From positions 1-64,000 of the forward strand of contig DVIW01000020.1 in assembly GCA_018710945.1 (NCBI GenBank): DNA of 64,000 nucleotides, given 5' to 3'. The stretch comes from Candidatus Aphodovivens avistercoris. GTDB lineage: Bacteria > Actinomycetota > Coriobacteriia > Coriobacteriales > Eggerthellaceae. The position numbers and the translations under genes are program-made. The notes below the pieces were generated by a model. The model had not been told where the DNA came from. It ran no database searches and saw only the letters and a list, made by a program, of their open reading frames with translations. Shown here piece after piece: positions 27,521 through 36,441 of this stretch (its first letter is position 1; each line of letters begins with the position of its first letter).

Positions 27521-27647
27521 CAGGCGTCAAAGGGGCGCGCCTCATGGCTCGCTCGCATGCCGTTAGACGCGCCCCTTTGACGCCTGCGGCATCGTGCCTT
27601 TGGCGTCTGGCTTGCCTTTGGCACCTGGCGTTCTTTGGCGCCTTACG
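27521..27647. repeat. perfect 19-bp inverted repeat followed by three 18-bp tandem repeats
   Basis: The arms 27521-27539 and 27568-27586 are exact reverse complements (core GGCGTCAAAGGGGCGCG). Directly after come three tandem 18-base units at 27594-27611, 27612-27629 and 27630-27647; the first two agree at 15 of 18 positions (GTGCCTTTGGCGTCTGGC in the first). The hairpin may end the DUF5692 transcript. The tandem units lie 80-130 bases upstream of the adaptive-response gene. Nothing else is seen in this 329-base gap. Confidence 0.6.
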
Positions 27648-27729
27648 GCAAGACGTCCCCATGTCCGAAAACGGCGCACGCCCCTTCCCGCTCGGCGTAT
27701 ACTCATGCACAAGGAGGAAGGGGAGGGCC

Positions 27730-29397
27730 ATGGAGCAGGGAAGATCGGATGCGCTGCTTGCAGCGCAGAACCTCAACGAGCCCGAGGACCGCCGACGCGC
27801 GCTATACGCCGCATTCGCATCGCGCGATTCGAGGTTCGACGGCCAGGTGTTCGTGGGCGTTTCCTCCACGCGCATCTACTGCCGGCCCGTGTGCACGGCG
27901 CATATGCCCAAATACGAGCATTGCACGCTCTACCGCACCGCCGCCGAAGCCGAAGCCGCCGGATACCGCCCCTGCCTGATCTGCCGCCCCGAGATGGCGC
28001 CGGGAATGGCGAGCGTCGATGCGACGGCGAACCTCGCGCGGCGTGCTGCCGCGCTGCTGCGCGATGACTGCGCGCGCGCCGACAGCGTGGAGCGACTGGC
28101 GGCCCGGCTCGGCTACACGAGCAGGCACCTGCGCCGCGTGTTCGAGGAGGAGTTTGCCGTCACGCCCGTCCAATACCTGCAGACCTGCCGGCTGCTGCTG
28201 GCGAAATCGCTGCTCACCGACACGGCGCTGCCCGTGGCGCAGGTGGCGCAGGCAGCCGGCTTCGGCAGCGTGCGTCGGATGAACGCCCTGTTCCGCGAAC
28301 GCTACCGCCTCACACCAACCGATTTGCGCAAACGCATGGACACGAAGGGGAAAGCCGCGCGGGGCGAGCGGGACGAAACCAAAGCAGCGAGCAGCGGCTC
28401 AAGCATCGTCGACTCCACCGACATCGACGCAAGCTTCACCGTGCGGCTGGGCTATCGGCCACCGTACGGCTTCGAGAAGCTGCTCGGGTTCTTCCGCATG
28501 CGCGCGCTGGCGGGCGTCGAGGTGATCGGCGACGACTCATACCTGCGTTCGGCGCGCATCCCGCTCCCCGGCGGAAGCGAGGCGCACGGCTGGGTGCGCG
28601 TCGAGAACGACGCACGGCGCAACGCGCTCTCCGTCACGCTGAGCGAATCGCTTCTACCCGCGTTGCCGCAGGTGATCGCCCGCATTCGCCGCCAGTTCGA
28701 CACCGACAGCAACCCGCGGGCCATCCACGAGCGCCTTGCGTCGCTCGACGACGCGGTACCCGGCGCCGCCGTCTTGGGCACGCGCCTGCCCGGCTGCTTC
28801 GACCCGTTCGAGACGGCGGTGCGCGCCGTGCTGGGCCAGCAGGTCACCGTCGTCGCCGCGAACAAGCTGGCGGCGCGCATCGTGGAAGCATACGGAACGC
28901 CGACGGGGTTCGACGCGGCGCCCGACCCTGCGCCGATCCCCACGCCAGCCCCTGTTTCTGCGGCAGGTCGCAACAGCTCCATGCCTGAACCCGATCCTGC
29001 CATCGCCCAGCTCACGCGCTTCTTCCCCACCCCCGCCGAGATGCTGGCGCTCGATCCTATCGAAGACGCCCTCGGCACGCTCGGCGTGATCAGGACGCGC
29101 AGCCGCACCATCGCCGAGATCGCGCGGCTGATGGCAGCGGGCGAGCTCGATCTGGGGCCCGGCTCCGACGCATCGGCGCAGATGGAGCGCCTGCTAGCGG
29201 TGAAAGGCATCGGCCCTTGGTCGGCGAACTACATCGCCATGCGCACCATGGGCTATCCCGACGCCTTCCTGGAAACCGACGCCGGCGTCAAGCACGCGCT
29301 GCCCGACCTGTCGCCGAAGGAGCGCCTCGCGCTTGCCGAGCAGTGGCGCCCCTGGCGCAGCTACGCGACCGTAAGCCTTTGGAACTCGCTGGGATAG
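27730..29397 (+). CDS. AdaA-AlkA fusion: methylphosphotriester-sensing regulator and 3-methyladenine DNA glycosylase
   Basis: A 555-residue fusion. Residues 1-90 are the Ada zinc domain with the four cysteines Cys51, Cys55, Cys82 and Cys85; Cys51 matches the methyl-accepting Cys38 of E. coli Ada. Residues 100-200 are an AraC-type DNA-binding domain. The remainder is an AlkA-like N-domain plus an HhH-GPD glycosylase with GIGPWSANYIAMR and catalytic Asp517. By family it senses methylated phosphate backbone, activates its own operon and excises alkylated bases. The ATG at 27730 has AAGGGGAGGG just upstream. It is followed after 12 bases by ogt, the same order as the alkA-ogt pair of Mycobacterium tuberculosis. 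Confidence 0.92.
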   Translation: MEQGRSDALLAAQNLNEPEDRRRALYAAFASRDSRFDGQVFVGVSSTRIYCRPVCTAHMPKYEHCTLYRTAAEAEAAGYRPCLICRPEMAPGMASVDATANLARRAAALLRDDCARADSVERLAARLGYTSRHLRRVFEEEFAVTPVQYLQTCRLLLAKSLLTDTALPVAQVAQAAGFGSVRRMNALFRERYRLTPTDLRKRMDTKGKAARGERDETKAASSGSSIVDSTDIDASFTVRLGYRPPYGFEKLLGFFRMRALAGVEVIGDDSYLRSARIPLPGGSEAHGWVRVENDARRNALSVTLSESLLPALPQVIARIRRQFDTDSNPRAIHERLASLDDAVPGAAVLGTRLPGCFDPFETAVRAVLGQQVTVVAANKLAARIVEAYGTPTGFDAAPDPAPIPTPAPVSAAGRNSSMPEPDPAIAQLTRFFPTPAEMLALDPIEDALGTLGVIRTRSRTIAEIARLMAAGELDLGPGSDASAQMERLLAVKGIGPWSANYIAMRTMGYPDAFLETDAGVKHALPDLSPKERLALAEQWRPWRSYATVSLWNSLG

Positions 29398-29409
29398 AAA
29401 GGAACCCGC

Positions 29410-29949
29410 ATGTACTACTCAACCGAATACGCTTCGCCCGTGAGCGCGCTCACCTTAGCCAGCGACGGAGCCGCCATCTGCGGTCTGTGGCTCGAAGGAC
29501 AGAAATACCACGGCGGCACCGTCCCCGAGGCCATGGCGCGCGACGACGACGCGCCCGCCTTCGCCGAGGCCCGCGCCTGGCTGGACGCCTACTTCGCAGG
29601 CAAGCGCCCCTCCATCGCCGACGTGCCGTTGGCCCCCATCGGCGGCGAGTTCCGCCAGATGGTGTGGCAGATCCTCACCGAGATCCCCTACGGCGAGACG
29701 ACCACTTACGGCGAGATCGCGCAGGAGGTGGCGCGCCGCCGCGACGGCCGCAAGACGGCGGCGCTGGCGGTGGGCGGCGCCGTGGGCCACAACCCCGTCT
29801 CGATCATCATCCCGTGCCACCGCGTGGTGGGCGCCGACGGCAGCCTCACCGGCTACGCGGGCGGCCTGGCGCGGAAGACCTGGCTGCTCGAGCACGAGGG
29901 CGTCGACATGAGCCGCCTCTACACGCCGACGAAGGGCACCGCGCTGTAG
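29410..29949 (+). CDS. ogt: methylated-DNA--protein-cysteine S-methyltransferase
   Basis: A 179-residue suicide repair enzyme that transfers the methyl group of O6-methylguanine or O4-methylthymine to its own cysteine. The acceptor is Cys136 in IIPCHRVVG. The preceding [11 protein letters not shown] helix-turn-helix and the GHNPVSI loop are intact. GAAAGGA lies seven bases before the ATG. It is co-transcribed with the AdaA-AlkA gene, so it should be induced by methylation damage. It is convergent with the ABC permease gene. Confidence 0.94.
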   Translation: MYYSTEYASPVSALTLASDGAAICGLWLEGQKYHGGTVPEAMARDDDAPAFAEARAWLDAYFAGKRPSIADVPLAPIGGEFRQMVWQILTEIPYGETTTYGEIAQEVARRRDGRKTAALAVGGAVGHNPVSIIIPCHRVVGADGSLTGYAGGLARKTWLLEHEGVDMSRLYTPTKGTAL

Positions 29950-30006
29950 GAGCGCTAGGCGAAACCTGCTGCGGCGCCCTTCGTCCCAGCAAGTCTTAGT
30001 GCAGAG

Positions 30007-31302
30007 TCACGCCACCTGATGCCGTCTCCAGACAAGGGCCGAGGCGGGGGCGCACACGAGCAGCACCACGGCGTACACCAGCGCCGCCATGCCGATGAGG
30101 CCGACCACCACCGGCCCCAGCGGATACGACACCATGTCCGACAGAAGCGGCGACGGCACGAGCGTGTTCAGCGGGAACAGGTACTGGATGTGCATGAGCA
30201 CGCCATTGCCGCCCGTGGGCAGAAGGCCCGTGATGAAAATGAGCGCCACGTCGAGCGCGAACACCGCCAGTATCGAGCGGAACAGGGCCGAGAGCGCCAG
30301 CGTGAGCGCCGCGAACCCGAGCGCCATGAGGTAGGCCAGCCCCAGCGCAGCGGCCGTCGCCTGCGCCATCGTGAGGTTGTACGGGATGGAAAGCGACATC
30401 GCCTGCACGGGCAGCCCCGCCCCGTCCGCCCCGAAAAACGCCAGCGCTACGCCCACGATGATGGCGGTCGCCAACGCGAAATACGCCGTCGTGAACACGA
30501 ACGCCGCCGCCAGCTTCGCGACGATCAGCTTCGTGCGCCCGTAGCGAGAAGCCAGCAGCACCGCATCGGCGCCCTGCTGATACTCGCCGGCGAACATCGG
30601 TGCCAGCGCGACGCACACCGCCACCATCGCGAACGCGAGGAACGCCGCGCAGTTGAGAATGTCGTCCCAGCCGTCGGCGTACCCGTAGGCAAGCGGCTCG
30701 GCAACCTGCTCCTGCTTGTCGGTCCAGAACGCGCGCTCGGCGTCCGAGTACGTCCATGTGCCGCGCATGCCGTCATCGAGGCTGTCCCGCACCTTCGCAG
30801 CGATGGCGCCCAAGAACGCCTGGCCCGCCTGCTGCGCCGCCGCCTCGGCAGAACCCGCCTGCGCGATGAGGTCGGCCGCCACCTGGTAGGGCTCGCGCCC
30901 GCCGGGGTTCCAAGGCGAGAGAAGGTAGGAGTAGTAGCTGTCGAAGATGACGGCGCGCGTTTCCCGAGGGTACGTTTCCAGCATCAGCTGGTATGCCGCC
31001 GCATCAGACAGATCGACCACGTCCTCGGGATCAACCTGGGAAAACACCGCCTCCATGTACGTGCGCACGTCGGCGGCCACGCGCTCGGGAGTGAGCTTTC
31101 CGGCGTGCGCGTCATCGGCAGCATGGCGGCACGCGATGGCCTCGGTGCCGCTGATGATCTCGCCGTCGCTCGACGAGGTTTTCTGCTGCACCACGTTCAG
31201 CGCCATGACGCCCGCCAGCATCACGAGGATGCCGATGCACGCCACCTGCGCCACACGGCGGCCGAGCAGCTTCTTCAGCTCGAACTTGATCAGGGTGAAC
31301 AT
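30007..31302 (-). CDS. ABC-2 type transporter permease
   Basis: A 431-residue membrane protein: one N-terminal helix (residues 18-40), a soluble domain of about 150 residues, then about five or six helices, the layout of ABC-2 permeases with a large extracytoplasmic loop. The start at 31302 has AGGGGAGGGG six bases upstream. It is the last gene of the sigma factor / membrane protein / ATPase / permease operon, 28 bases after the ATPase. The exporter probably handles a peptide, lipid or drug, perhaps as an immunity or envelope-stress pump. The substrate is not deducible. Confidence 0.83.
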   Translation of the reverse strand: MFTLIKFELKKLLGRRVAQVACIGILVMLAGVMALNVVQQKTSSSDGEIISGTEAIACRHAADDAHAGKLTPERVAADVRTYMEAVFSQVDPEDVVDLSDAAAYQLMLETYPRETRAVIFDSYYSYLLSPWNPGGREPYQVAADLIAQAGSAEAAAQQAGQAFLGAIAAKVRDSLDDGMRGTWTYSDAERAFWTDKQEQVAEPLAYGYADGWDDILNCAAFLAFAMVAVCVALAPMFAGEYQQGADAVLLASRYGRTKLIVAKLAAAFVFTTAYFALATAIIVGVALAFFGADGAGLPVQAMSLSIPYNLTMAQATAAALGLAYLMALGFAALTLALSALFRSILAVFALDVALIFITGLLPTGGNGVLMHIQYLFPLNTLVPSPLLSDMVSYPLGPVVVGLIGMAALVYAVVLLVCAPASALVWRRHQVA

Positions 31303-31330
31303 GGGTACCCCTCCCCTTTCCTTCGGTTTG

Positions 31331-32218
31331 TCAGGAGCGCGAAGCCGCCACGCCTTCATCGCGGAACACATGGAGGTACAGGTCCTCCAGCGTGGGCCCA
31401 AGCGGCGCGGCGTCGGGCAGCGGCGGCTCGTCGGCCACGACGCGCATCACGGCGTGCCCGTCGGGCGCGTAGTGCACGTTGCTCACCACCAGGCGCGCCG
31501 CCAGCGCATCCGCCTGCCGCGCGTCCACGTGGCACTCCCACACCTTGCCCGCCACCTGGGACGTCACCTCGTCGGGCGCGCCGCGCATGACGAACGAGCC
31601 CGCGCGCATCACGAGGATCTCATCGGCGATGTACTCCACGTCCGACACGATGTGCGTGGACAGGATGACGATCTTGTCCTGCGCGAACGACGCGATGAGG
31701 TTGCGGAACCGCACGCGCTCCTTCGGATCGAGGCCCGCCGTTGGCTCGTCGAGCACGAGGATATCCGGGTCGTTCACCACCGCCTGCGCGATGCCGAGGC
31801 GTTGCTTCATCCCGCCCGAGAACGTGCGGATCTTCTGGCGCGCGGCGTCTCCCAGCCCCACACCGTCCAGCAACTCCAAGCTGCGCTCGCGCGCCTCGCG
31901 GCGGGGCAGCCCCTTAAGCGCGGCGAGGTACTCCATGAAGTCGAGCGCCGTGAAATCGGGGTAGTAGCCGAAGTCCTGCGGCAGGTACCCCAGCCGGGCG
32001 CGGTAGTCGGCCCCCAACTCGCGCACGTCGGCGCCGTCGAGCAGGATCTGCCCCGAAGTGGGGCGCAGCACGTCGCACACCATGCGCATGAGCGTCGTCT
32101 TGCCCGCGCCGTTGGCGCCCAGCAGGCCGTAGACGCCCGGGCGAAGCTTCGCGGACACGCGGTCGACCGCTATCTTCGCCCCGAACTGCTTGGTGAGCCG
32201 GTCGATGGTCAATTCCAT
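31331..32218 (-). CDS. ABC transporter ATP-binding protein
   Basis: A 295-residue ATPase with Walker A GANGAGKTT near residue 38, signature FSGGMKQR near residue 135, Walker B ILVLDEPTAGLD, and the switch histidine in ILSTHIV. The last 80 residues form an extra C-terminal domain typical of ABC-2 export ATPases. The start at 32218 follows a purine-rich AGGAGG site. It pairs with the permease immediately downstream. Confidence 0.93.
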   Translation of the reverse strand: MELTIDRLTKQFGAKIAVDRVSAKLRPGVYGLLGANGAGKTTLMRMVCDVLRPTSGQILLDGADVRELGADYRARLGYLPQDFGYYPDFTALDFMEYLAALKGLPRREARERSLELLDGVGLGDAARQKIRTFSGGMKQRLGIAQAVVNDPDILVLDEPTAGLDPKERVRFRNLIASFAQDKIVILSTHIVSDVEYIADEILVMRAGSFVMRGAPDEVTSQVAGKVWECHVDARQADALAARLVVSNVHYAPDGHAVMRVVADEPPLPDAAPLGPTLEDLYLHVFRDEGVAASRS

Positions 32219-32278
32219 GGAATGCCTCCTCTGGTCATGGGGATTCGGGGGAACGGACGGCAACGCGACGCGGGCGCG

Positions 32279-33115
32279 TCATGGGAGCGGCTTCGCCGCG
32301 ACGAGCCGATCGAGCCCTTCCGCCGCCTGATCGAGCCAACGGCGCGCTTCGCGCAGCGCGAGCGCCGCTGCCGCCACGGCGACGAACGCCCATGCGCCCG
32401 CCGACGCCGCCTCGTACGCCGCATCCGCCACCTGATACAGCCCCAAGGCCGCCGCCATAACCAGCACCGTCCACGCCAGCATGGCGGGAAGCGCCGCGTT
32501 CGAGCCGACCCTGCGCGCAAGCGCCAGGCATCCGAGGCACGAAAGGAAGTACGGCGCGCAGGCATGGAGCAGCAGGGCGAAGGCGTCCGTGTCGGCGACG
32601 GCGGGCGCGACGAGGACGGCAAGCGTCATCGCGAGCACTTCGGAGGCGCCCAGCAGGATCATCCGCGCCAGCATCACCGCGCGGCAGTCGAATCGGCAGG
32701 CGTATTCCAGCTCTTCGGTCCCGTTCGCCCGGCTCGCCATGAGATCGGGCAGACCCACCGCCACCGACGCGCATCCCAGCACGCTGAAGAGCAGCGCCGT
32801 GCGTTGAGCCGCAACACCGGGAAGGAGCTGCTCGGTTGTCGCGCACAGCGCCACCATGGCGACGACGAGCGCGAGCTGGGCCGCCCACACGCGCCTGCAG
32901 ATGAAGCGCACCTGCCCCAGCACGAAGCGGGCGAAGGCGCGGATGCGGACGAGCGGATCACCGGCAAACGCTTCGTCCGCCGCGCGCTTCGACTCGGCAA
33001 CCGCCGCCCGCGCAACGGCCGCGCGCCAATCGGGTTCCGCCCCCTCGTCCCAACGTGCGCGTTCCTCTCGATAATGGCAACGCAGGCGCTCATCGATGCC
33101 GCTGCCGCCCATCAT
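32279..33115 (-). CDS. integral membrane protein, candidate anti-sigma factor
   Basis: A 278-residue protein with a cytoplasmic N-terminal segment of about 70 residues followed by about six hydrophobic helices (first near residue 78). No zinc-binding HxxxCxxC motif of classical anti-sigma factors is visible. Its ATG overlaps the stop of the ECF sigma gene (ATGA, 33112-33115), the usual arrangement for a sigma/anti-sigma pair, and it is followed after 60 bases by the ABC ATPase. The anti-sigma role is inferred from this coupling. It could instead be a further exporter subunit. Confidence 0.65.
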   Translation of the reverse strand: MMGGSGIDERLRCHYREERARWDEGAEPDWRAAVARAAVAESKRAADEAFAGDPLVRIRAFARFVLGQVRFICRRVWAAQLALVVAMVALCATTEQLLPGVAAQRTALLFSVLGCASVAVGLPDLMASRANGTEELEYACRFDCRAVMLARMILLGASEVLAMTLAVLVAPAVADTDAFALLLHACAPYFLSCLGCLALARRVGSNAALPAMLAWTVLVMAAALGLYQVADAAYEAASAGAWAFVAVAAAALALREARRWLDQAAEGLDRLVAAKPLP

Positions 33116-33693
33116 TCACGCCCCCTTCCGTCAGGCGCCTCGGCGCCTTCGTCCAGCTCGCCTTTCAGCCGAGCAAGCGCCCCTTCTATGCGGCGCCGCA
33201 CGGCAAAGCGCGAAATCCCCAGCACCTTGGCGATCTCGCCGATCTTGAAGCCTTGGTCGTAGCGCAACTCCACCGCTTCCCGCAGATCGTCGGGCAGCTT
33301 TTCCAACGCAAGGGCAAGCTCGACATCGCCCTCGCTTCCCGCTGCGGCGCGGCACGAGGCGGCTCCGAGCGCCACCGAGTCGGCTGCCCGGGGTTCTGCC
33401 TCGTGCGGCGCGCCGCCGCCCTCCGCATCCGCCGCCGAACGCTCGCCGAACGCCGCAGGCACTTCGCGCGACGTGCGCGCTGCGTCGATGCACAGGTTGC
33501 GCGCGATCGTCACCAGGTAGGCGCGCGGCTTGCCCGCCTCCGCATAGCGCGGCGCGCATCTCACAAACCGGAGAAACGTCTCCTGCGCCACGTCGCGGGG
33601 GTCGATCCCGCGAGGCGCATGCCTTCGGCAGTACGCCAGCACATCGTCGTAGCATGCCTCCACGATGCATTCGATTTCCCCGGCGTCAAGCAA
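33112..33693 (-). CDS. ECF-type RNA polymerase sigma factor
   Basis: A 193-residue sigma-70-family protein with only regions 2 and 4. Region 2 covers roughly residues 8-65 (DPRDVAQETFLRFV, then RAYLVTIARNLCIDAAR). A low-complexity acidic/alanine linker follows, and region 4 (LPDDLREAVELRYDQGFK, IGEIAKVLGISRFAVRRRI) covers residues 130-180. The start is a TTG at 33693, with GGGAGG eight bases upstream; upstream ATGs are not supported by similarity. It heads a four-gene operon ending in an ABC exporter, so it probably activates that operon in response to an envelope or peptide stress. Confidence 0.85.
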   Translation of the reverse strand: MLDAGEIECIVEACYDDVLAYCRRHAPRGIDPRDVAQETFLRFVRCAPRYAEAGKPRAYLVTIARNLCIDAARTSREVPAAFGERSAADAEGGGAPHEAEPRAADSVALGAASCRAAAGSEGDVELALALEKLPDDLREAVELRYDQGFKIGEIAKVLGISRFAVRRRIEGALARLKGELDEGAEAPDGRGRE

Positions 33694-33721
33694 GCCGCCA
33701 CCTCCCTTCACTTCCCTACAA

Positions 33722-33754
33722 CGATGCTGCCGCGCAAAATGTGCGGCAGCATCG
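33722..33754 (-). promoter_or_regulatory. hairpin in the sigma-factor leader
   Basis: CGATGCTGCCGC (33722-33733) and GCGGCAGCATCG (33743-33754) are a perfect 12-bp inverted repeat ending about 20 bases before the sigma gene's ribosome binding site. It may be an RNA hairpin affecting translation, or an operator. Confidence 0.45.
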
Positions 33755-33838
33755 GAAAAGAGGCTCCTCACTCGTAGCCGCCGCTCGTAGCTGCCGCTCG
33801 CCGCTGCCGGCCCACGCGTAGCAGGCCCGATGCAGAAA

Positions 33839-33944
33839 AATGACCGAACCGTGATTTTCTGCCATCTTTTTGCATGAGTTTCATCAGGGAAAACACGCAT
33901 ATTGCCTGATAGATGAAGTGGCAGAAAAATACGGTTTGGTCATT
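33839..33944. repeat. AT-rich nested palindrome, MITE-like
   Basis: A 25-base left arm (33839-33863) and right arm (33920-33944) are inverted repeats with three mismatches. The interior contains a second pairing, TTTCATCAGG with CCTGATAGATGAA. By my count the element is about 40 percent G+C, far below its surroundings. It is non-coding on both strands. It could be a foldback (MITE-like) insertion or a structured regulatory RNA upstream of the sigma operon. Confidence 0.6.
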
Positions 33945-33983
33945 AAACGGCCTTGGTGGACGATAAACGGCCTTAGAGGACAA
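33944..33983. repeat. 20-bp tandem repeat
   Basis: TAAACGGCCTTGGTGGACGA (33944-33963) is followed directly by a second copy (33964-33983) with three differences. It abuts the right arm of the AT-rich palindrome. It lies between the stop of the epimerase gene and the sigma operon. Confidence 0.7.
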
Positions 33984-34040
33984 AGCCTTCGCAAAACGAA
34001 CGGCCCGGATACGCAGGGGGCGGCAAGCCCCTCTCTCTTC

Positions 34041-34811
34041 CTACACGCCGTCCAAGCCCTCCAGCAGCCCGTCAATGGGCGCAAGCGGAGCCACCCGCAC
34101 CTCTCCGCAATAGGGGGCGGCTCCCGGCGCGATCAGGCCCGGCTTTTGCACGATCATCGTCACCGTCAGATCCGCCTTGATGCACGGATCGGCGGCGTCA
34201 CCCGTCTGCGCGGACAGCCCGCTGGGGACGTCGGCGGCCACAACGCGCATATGGCCGGAACGGATCTCGTTCACGGCGCGGATCCACCAGTCGTAGGGCT
34301 TGCGCACGGTGCCGCCCGAAAACCCTGTTCCCAGAATCGCATCTATCACCACGTCGGCGTGGCTGTAAACGAAGAAGATAAGGATGTCGGGATCCACGAC
34401 GATGCGGCAGCCCTCCGCTTCCTCCAGCACGCGCGCCGCCTCCACGGCGGCATCGAGCGCGGGTTGCGCCTTGATCTCGACAGGCGGACAGGCGGTCAGG
34501 GCAACCACGCGAAAGCCCCGCTGCGCCAGAATGCGCGCCGCCACCCAGCCATCGCCTCCATTGTTGCCCGAACCGCACAGCACCAGAAACAGCGGCGGTC
34601 CCGGCACGGGCAGGGGCAGGCTTGCGTCGTGGGCGGCGGCTTTCAACGGCGCAAGACGCTCCGCCTGCACCTGCTTGGCGAGCTGCAACGCCGCATCGGC
34701 TACCGCCGCCCCCGCGCGCTCCATCAGATCGGCAAGCGACGTTCCCGCCGCCGCGATGCGCTTCTCGAGCTCTGCAACCTTGCCCACGTCCAAAACCGGC
34801 CTGCGCTCCAT
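34041..34811 (-). CDS. nnrE: NAD(P)H-hydrate epimerase (YjeF N-terminal family)
   Basis: A 256-residue YjeF_N-domain protein that interconverts R and S forms of hydrated NAD(P)H so that the dehydratase can repair them. The signature GSGNNGGDGWVAARIL lies near residue 76, followed by the metal/substrate loop DAILGTGFSGG and the VPSGLSAQTGD motif. Unlike many bacterial versions it is not fused to the dehydratase domain (NnrD), so that activity must be encoded elsewhere. The ATG at 34811 follows GGAAGAGGAAG. It is intact, although the genes to its right are damaged. Confidence 0.85.
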   Translation of the reverse strand: MERRPVLDVGKVAELEKRIAAAGTSLADLMERAGAAVADAALQLAKQVQAERLAPLKAAAHDASLPLPVPGPPLFLVLCGSGNNGGDGWVAARILAQRGFRVVALTACPPVEIKAQPALDAAVEAARVLEEAEGCRIVVDPDILIFFVYSHADVVIDAILGTGFSGGTVRKPYDWWIRAVNEIRSGHMRVVAADVPSGLSAQTGDAADPCIKADLTVTMIVQKPGLIAPGAAPYCGEVRVAPLAPIDGLLEGLDGV

Positions 34812-34980
34812 CGCTTCCTCTTCCTCCCGGGCACCTCTTTTCGCAAAGGATAGCATCGCGTCCCGCTTCCGCAAGACGGCTGAGCTAGACGGAAGCGATC
34901 CGCACGATGCTCGGCAAAACCCGGTCGCAAGCATCTTCGCTTCCGCGCTGCCTCTCATCCCGAAACGATGTTTCTGCTGG

Positions 34981-34986
34981 TACAAT
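34981..34986 (+). promoter_or_regulatory. extended -10 of the AzgA-type permease gene
   Basis: TACAAT at 34981-34986 is preceded by TGG, an extended -10, and lies 34 bases before the ATG at 35020. No clear -35 is visible. Confidence 0.5.
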
Positions 34987-35019
34987 ACGCGCAGGAAACC
35001 CCGTCCCGAAAGGCCTTTC

Positions 35020-36340
35020 ATGGACGGCTTCTTCAAGATCAGCGAACGCGGCAGCTCGGTGTCCGACGAAGTCGTCGGCGGCGTCACCACCTTTTTTGGC
35101 GATGGCGTACATCATCGCAGTGAACCCCGGCCTCATGGAGGCGGCGGGCATCCCATTCGAAGCGGCGCTCACCTCGACGTGCCTTGGCGCCGCCATCATG
35201 ACCATTGCGATGGGGCTTATCGCAAACCGCCCGATCGCGCTGGCATCGGGAATGGGCATCAACGCCATCGTCGCCTACACGCTGTGCCTCGGCGAGATCG
35301 GCGTCGACTGGCGCGTCGCCATGGCCGTCATATTCCTCGAGGGCATCGCGATCCTGATCCTTGTGCTCTGCGGCCTGCGCAAAGCCATCATGGACGCCAT
35401 CCCGGTGGACTTGCGCCGCGCAATCGGCATCGGCATCGGCCTGTTCGCCGCTTTCATCGGGCTTAAGGGCGGCAGACTTATCGCAGCGGACGAATCCACC
35501 ATCCTAGCACTGGGCGAGGTGTCCTCCCCCACCTGCATCGTGACGCTTATCTCGATCCTCGTTGCGGTTGTCCTGCAAGTGCTCAAAATCAAAGGCGGCC
35601 TGATCATCTCGATCATCGCCGCCACCATCGTGGGGATTCCGCTTGGCGTGACGCTGTTGCCGACCGAGTGGAACTTCGGTCTCGATTTCAGCGCATTCGC
35701 CGCACCGTTCCAGACCGATCCCGCCACCGGAACGCTAGCGATCATCCAAGTGTTCATGCAGCCTATCCTGCTCATGTTCGTGTTCCCGCTGCTTATGAGC
35801 GACTTCTTCGACACGATGGGCACCGTGGCGGCCGTGGGCGAGCAGGCTCATTTCGTGAATAAGAAAGGCAACGTCGAAGACGTGCAGCCCATCCTCTTGG
35901 TCGACTCCGCAGCCGCTGCCGCAAGCGGTTTCCTCGGCGCAAGCTCCATCACGAGCTTTGTGGAGTCCACTTCGGGAGCCGCCGCAGGGACCCGCACTGG
36001 CCTGTCGAACATCGTCGTGGGCATCCTGTTCGTGCTGTGCGCTTTCTTCGCACCCATCGTCGGCATGGTGTCCAGCGCAGCGACCTGCGGCGCGCTGGTG
36101 GTGGTCGGGTACCTGATGCTTACCGACATCGCAGAGATCGACTGGAAGCGCATCGAGCACGCGATGCCGGCGTTTTTCACCATCGTGGGCATTCCCATGA
36201 CCTATTCCATCACCAACAGCATCGGCATGGGATTCATCTCGTACTGCGTGATCATGCTGGTGCAGGGACGCGGGCGGGATGTCCATCCCCTGATGTGGAT
36301 CGCCACCGCCGCGTTTGTGGCGATGTTCGTCATCGCCTAA
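35020..36340 (+). pseudogene. AzgA-type NCS2 purine permease, frameshifted in a T6 run
   Basis: The family N-terminus (MDGFFKISERGSSVSDEVVG) begins at 35020 with AAAGG upstream, but after the T6 run at 35092-35097 the expected continuation (LAMAYIIAVNPG) lies in another frame. The span is 1321 bases, one more than a multiple of three, and removing one T restores a full protein of about 439 residues. It would then be an adenine/guanine/hypoxanthine permease of the COG2252 type, with SDFFDTMGT and the serine- and glycine-rich SSITSFVES motif intact. An internal ATG at 35102 could still yield a shortened protein. A sequencing error is possible, but three other lesions lie within 5 kb. Confidence 0.8.
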
Positions 36341-36394
36341 CCGGAACAGAAGGCAAAGCTCCTGCAGCGCAGGCTCTCGATCCCCGCAACGAAA

Positions 36395-36425
36395 AAGCGC
36401 GGCCGCCGTGCTGGCAGCCGCGCTT
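36395..36425. terminator. bidirectional intrinsic terminator
   Basis: AAGCGCGGC (36395-36403) pairs with GCCGCGCTT (36417-36425). On the minus strand the stem is followed by TTTTTCG, giving a good terminator for the Fe-S gene. On the plus strand it follows the permease by 54 bases. Confidence 0.75.
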
Positions 36426-36441
36426 CTGGCTGCTTTACCTG

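Noticed and set aside
35092-35097. Programmed frameshifting at the T6 run as normal expression of the permease
   Set aside because: No stimulatory structure is evident just downstream, the shift needed is +1 (or loss of one T) rather than the common -1, and purine permeases are not known to need it. Kept only as slippage or mutation.
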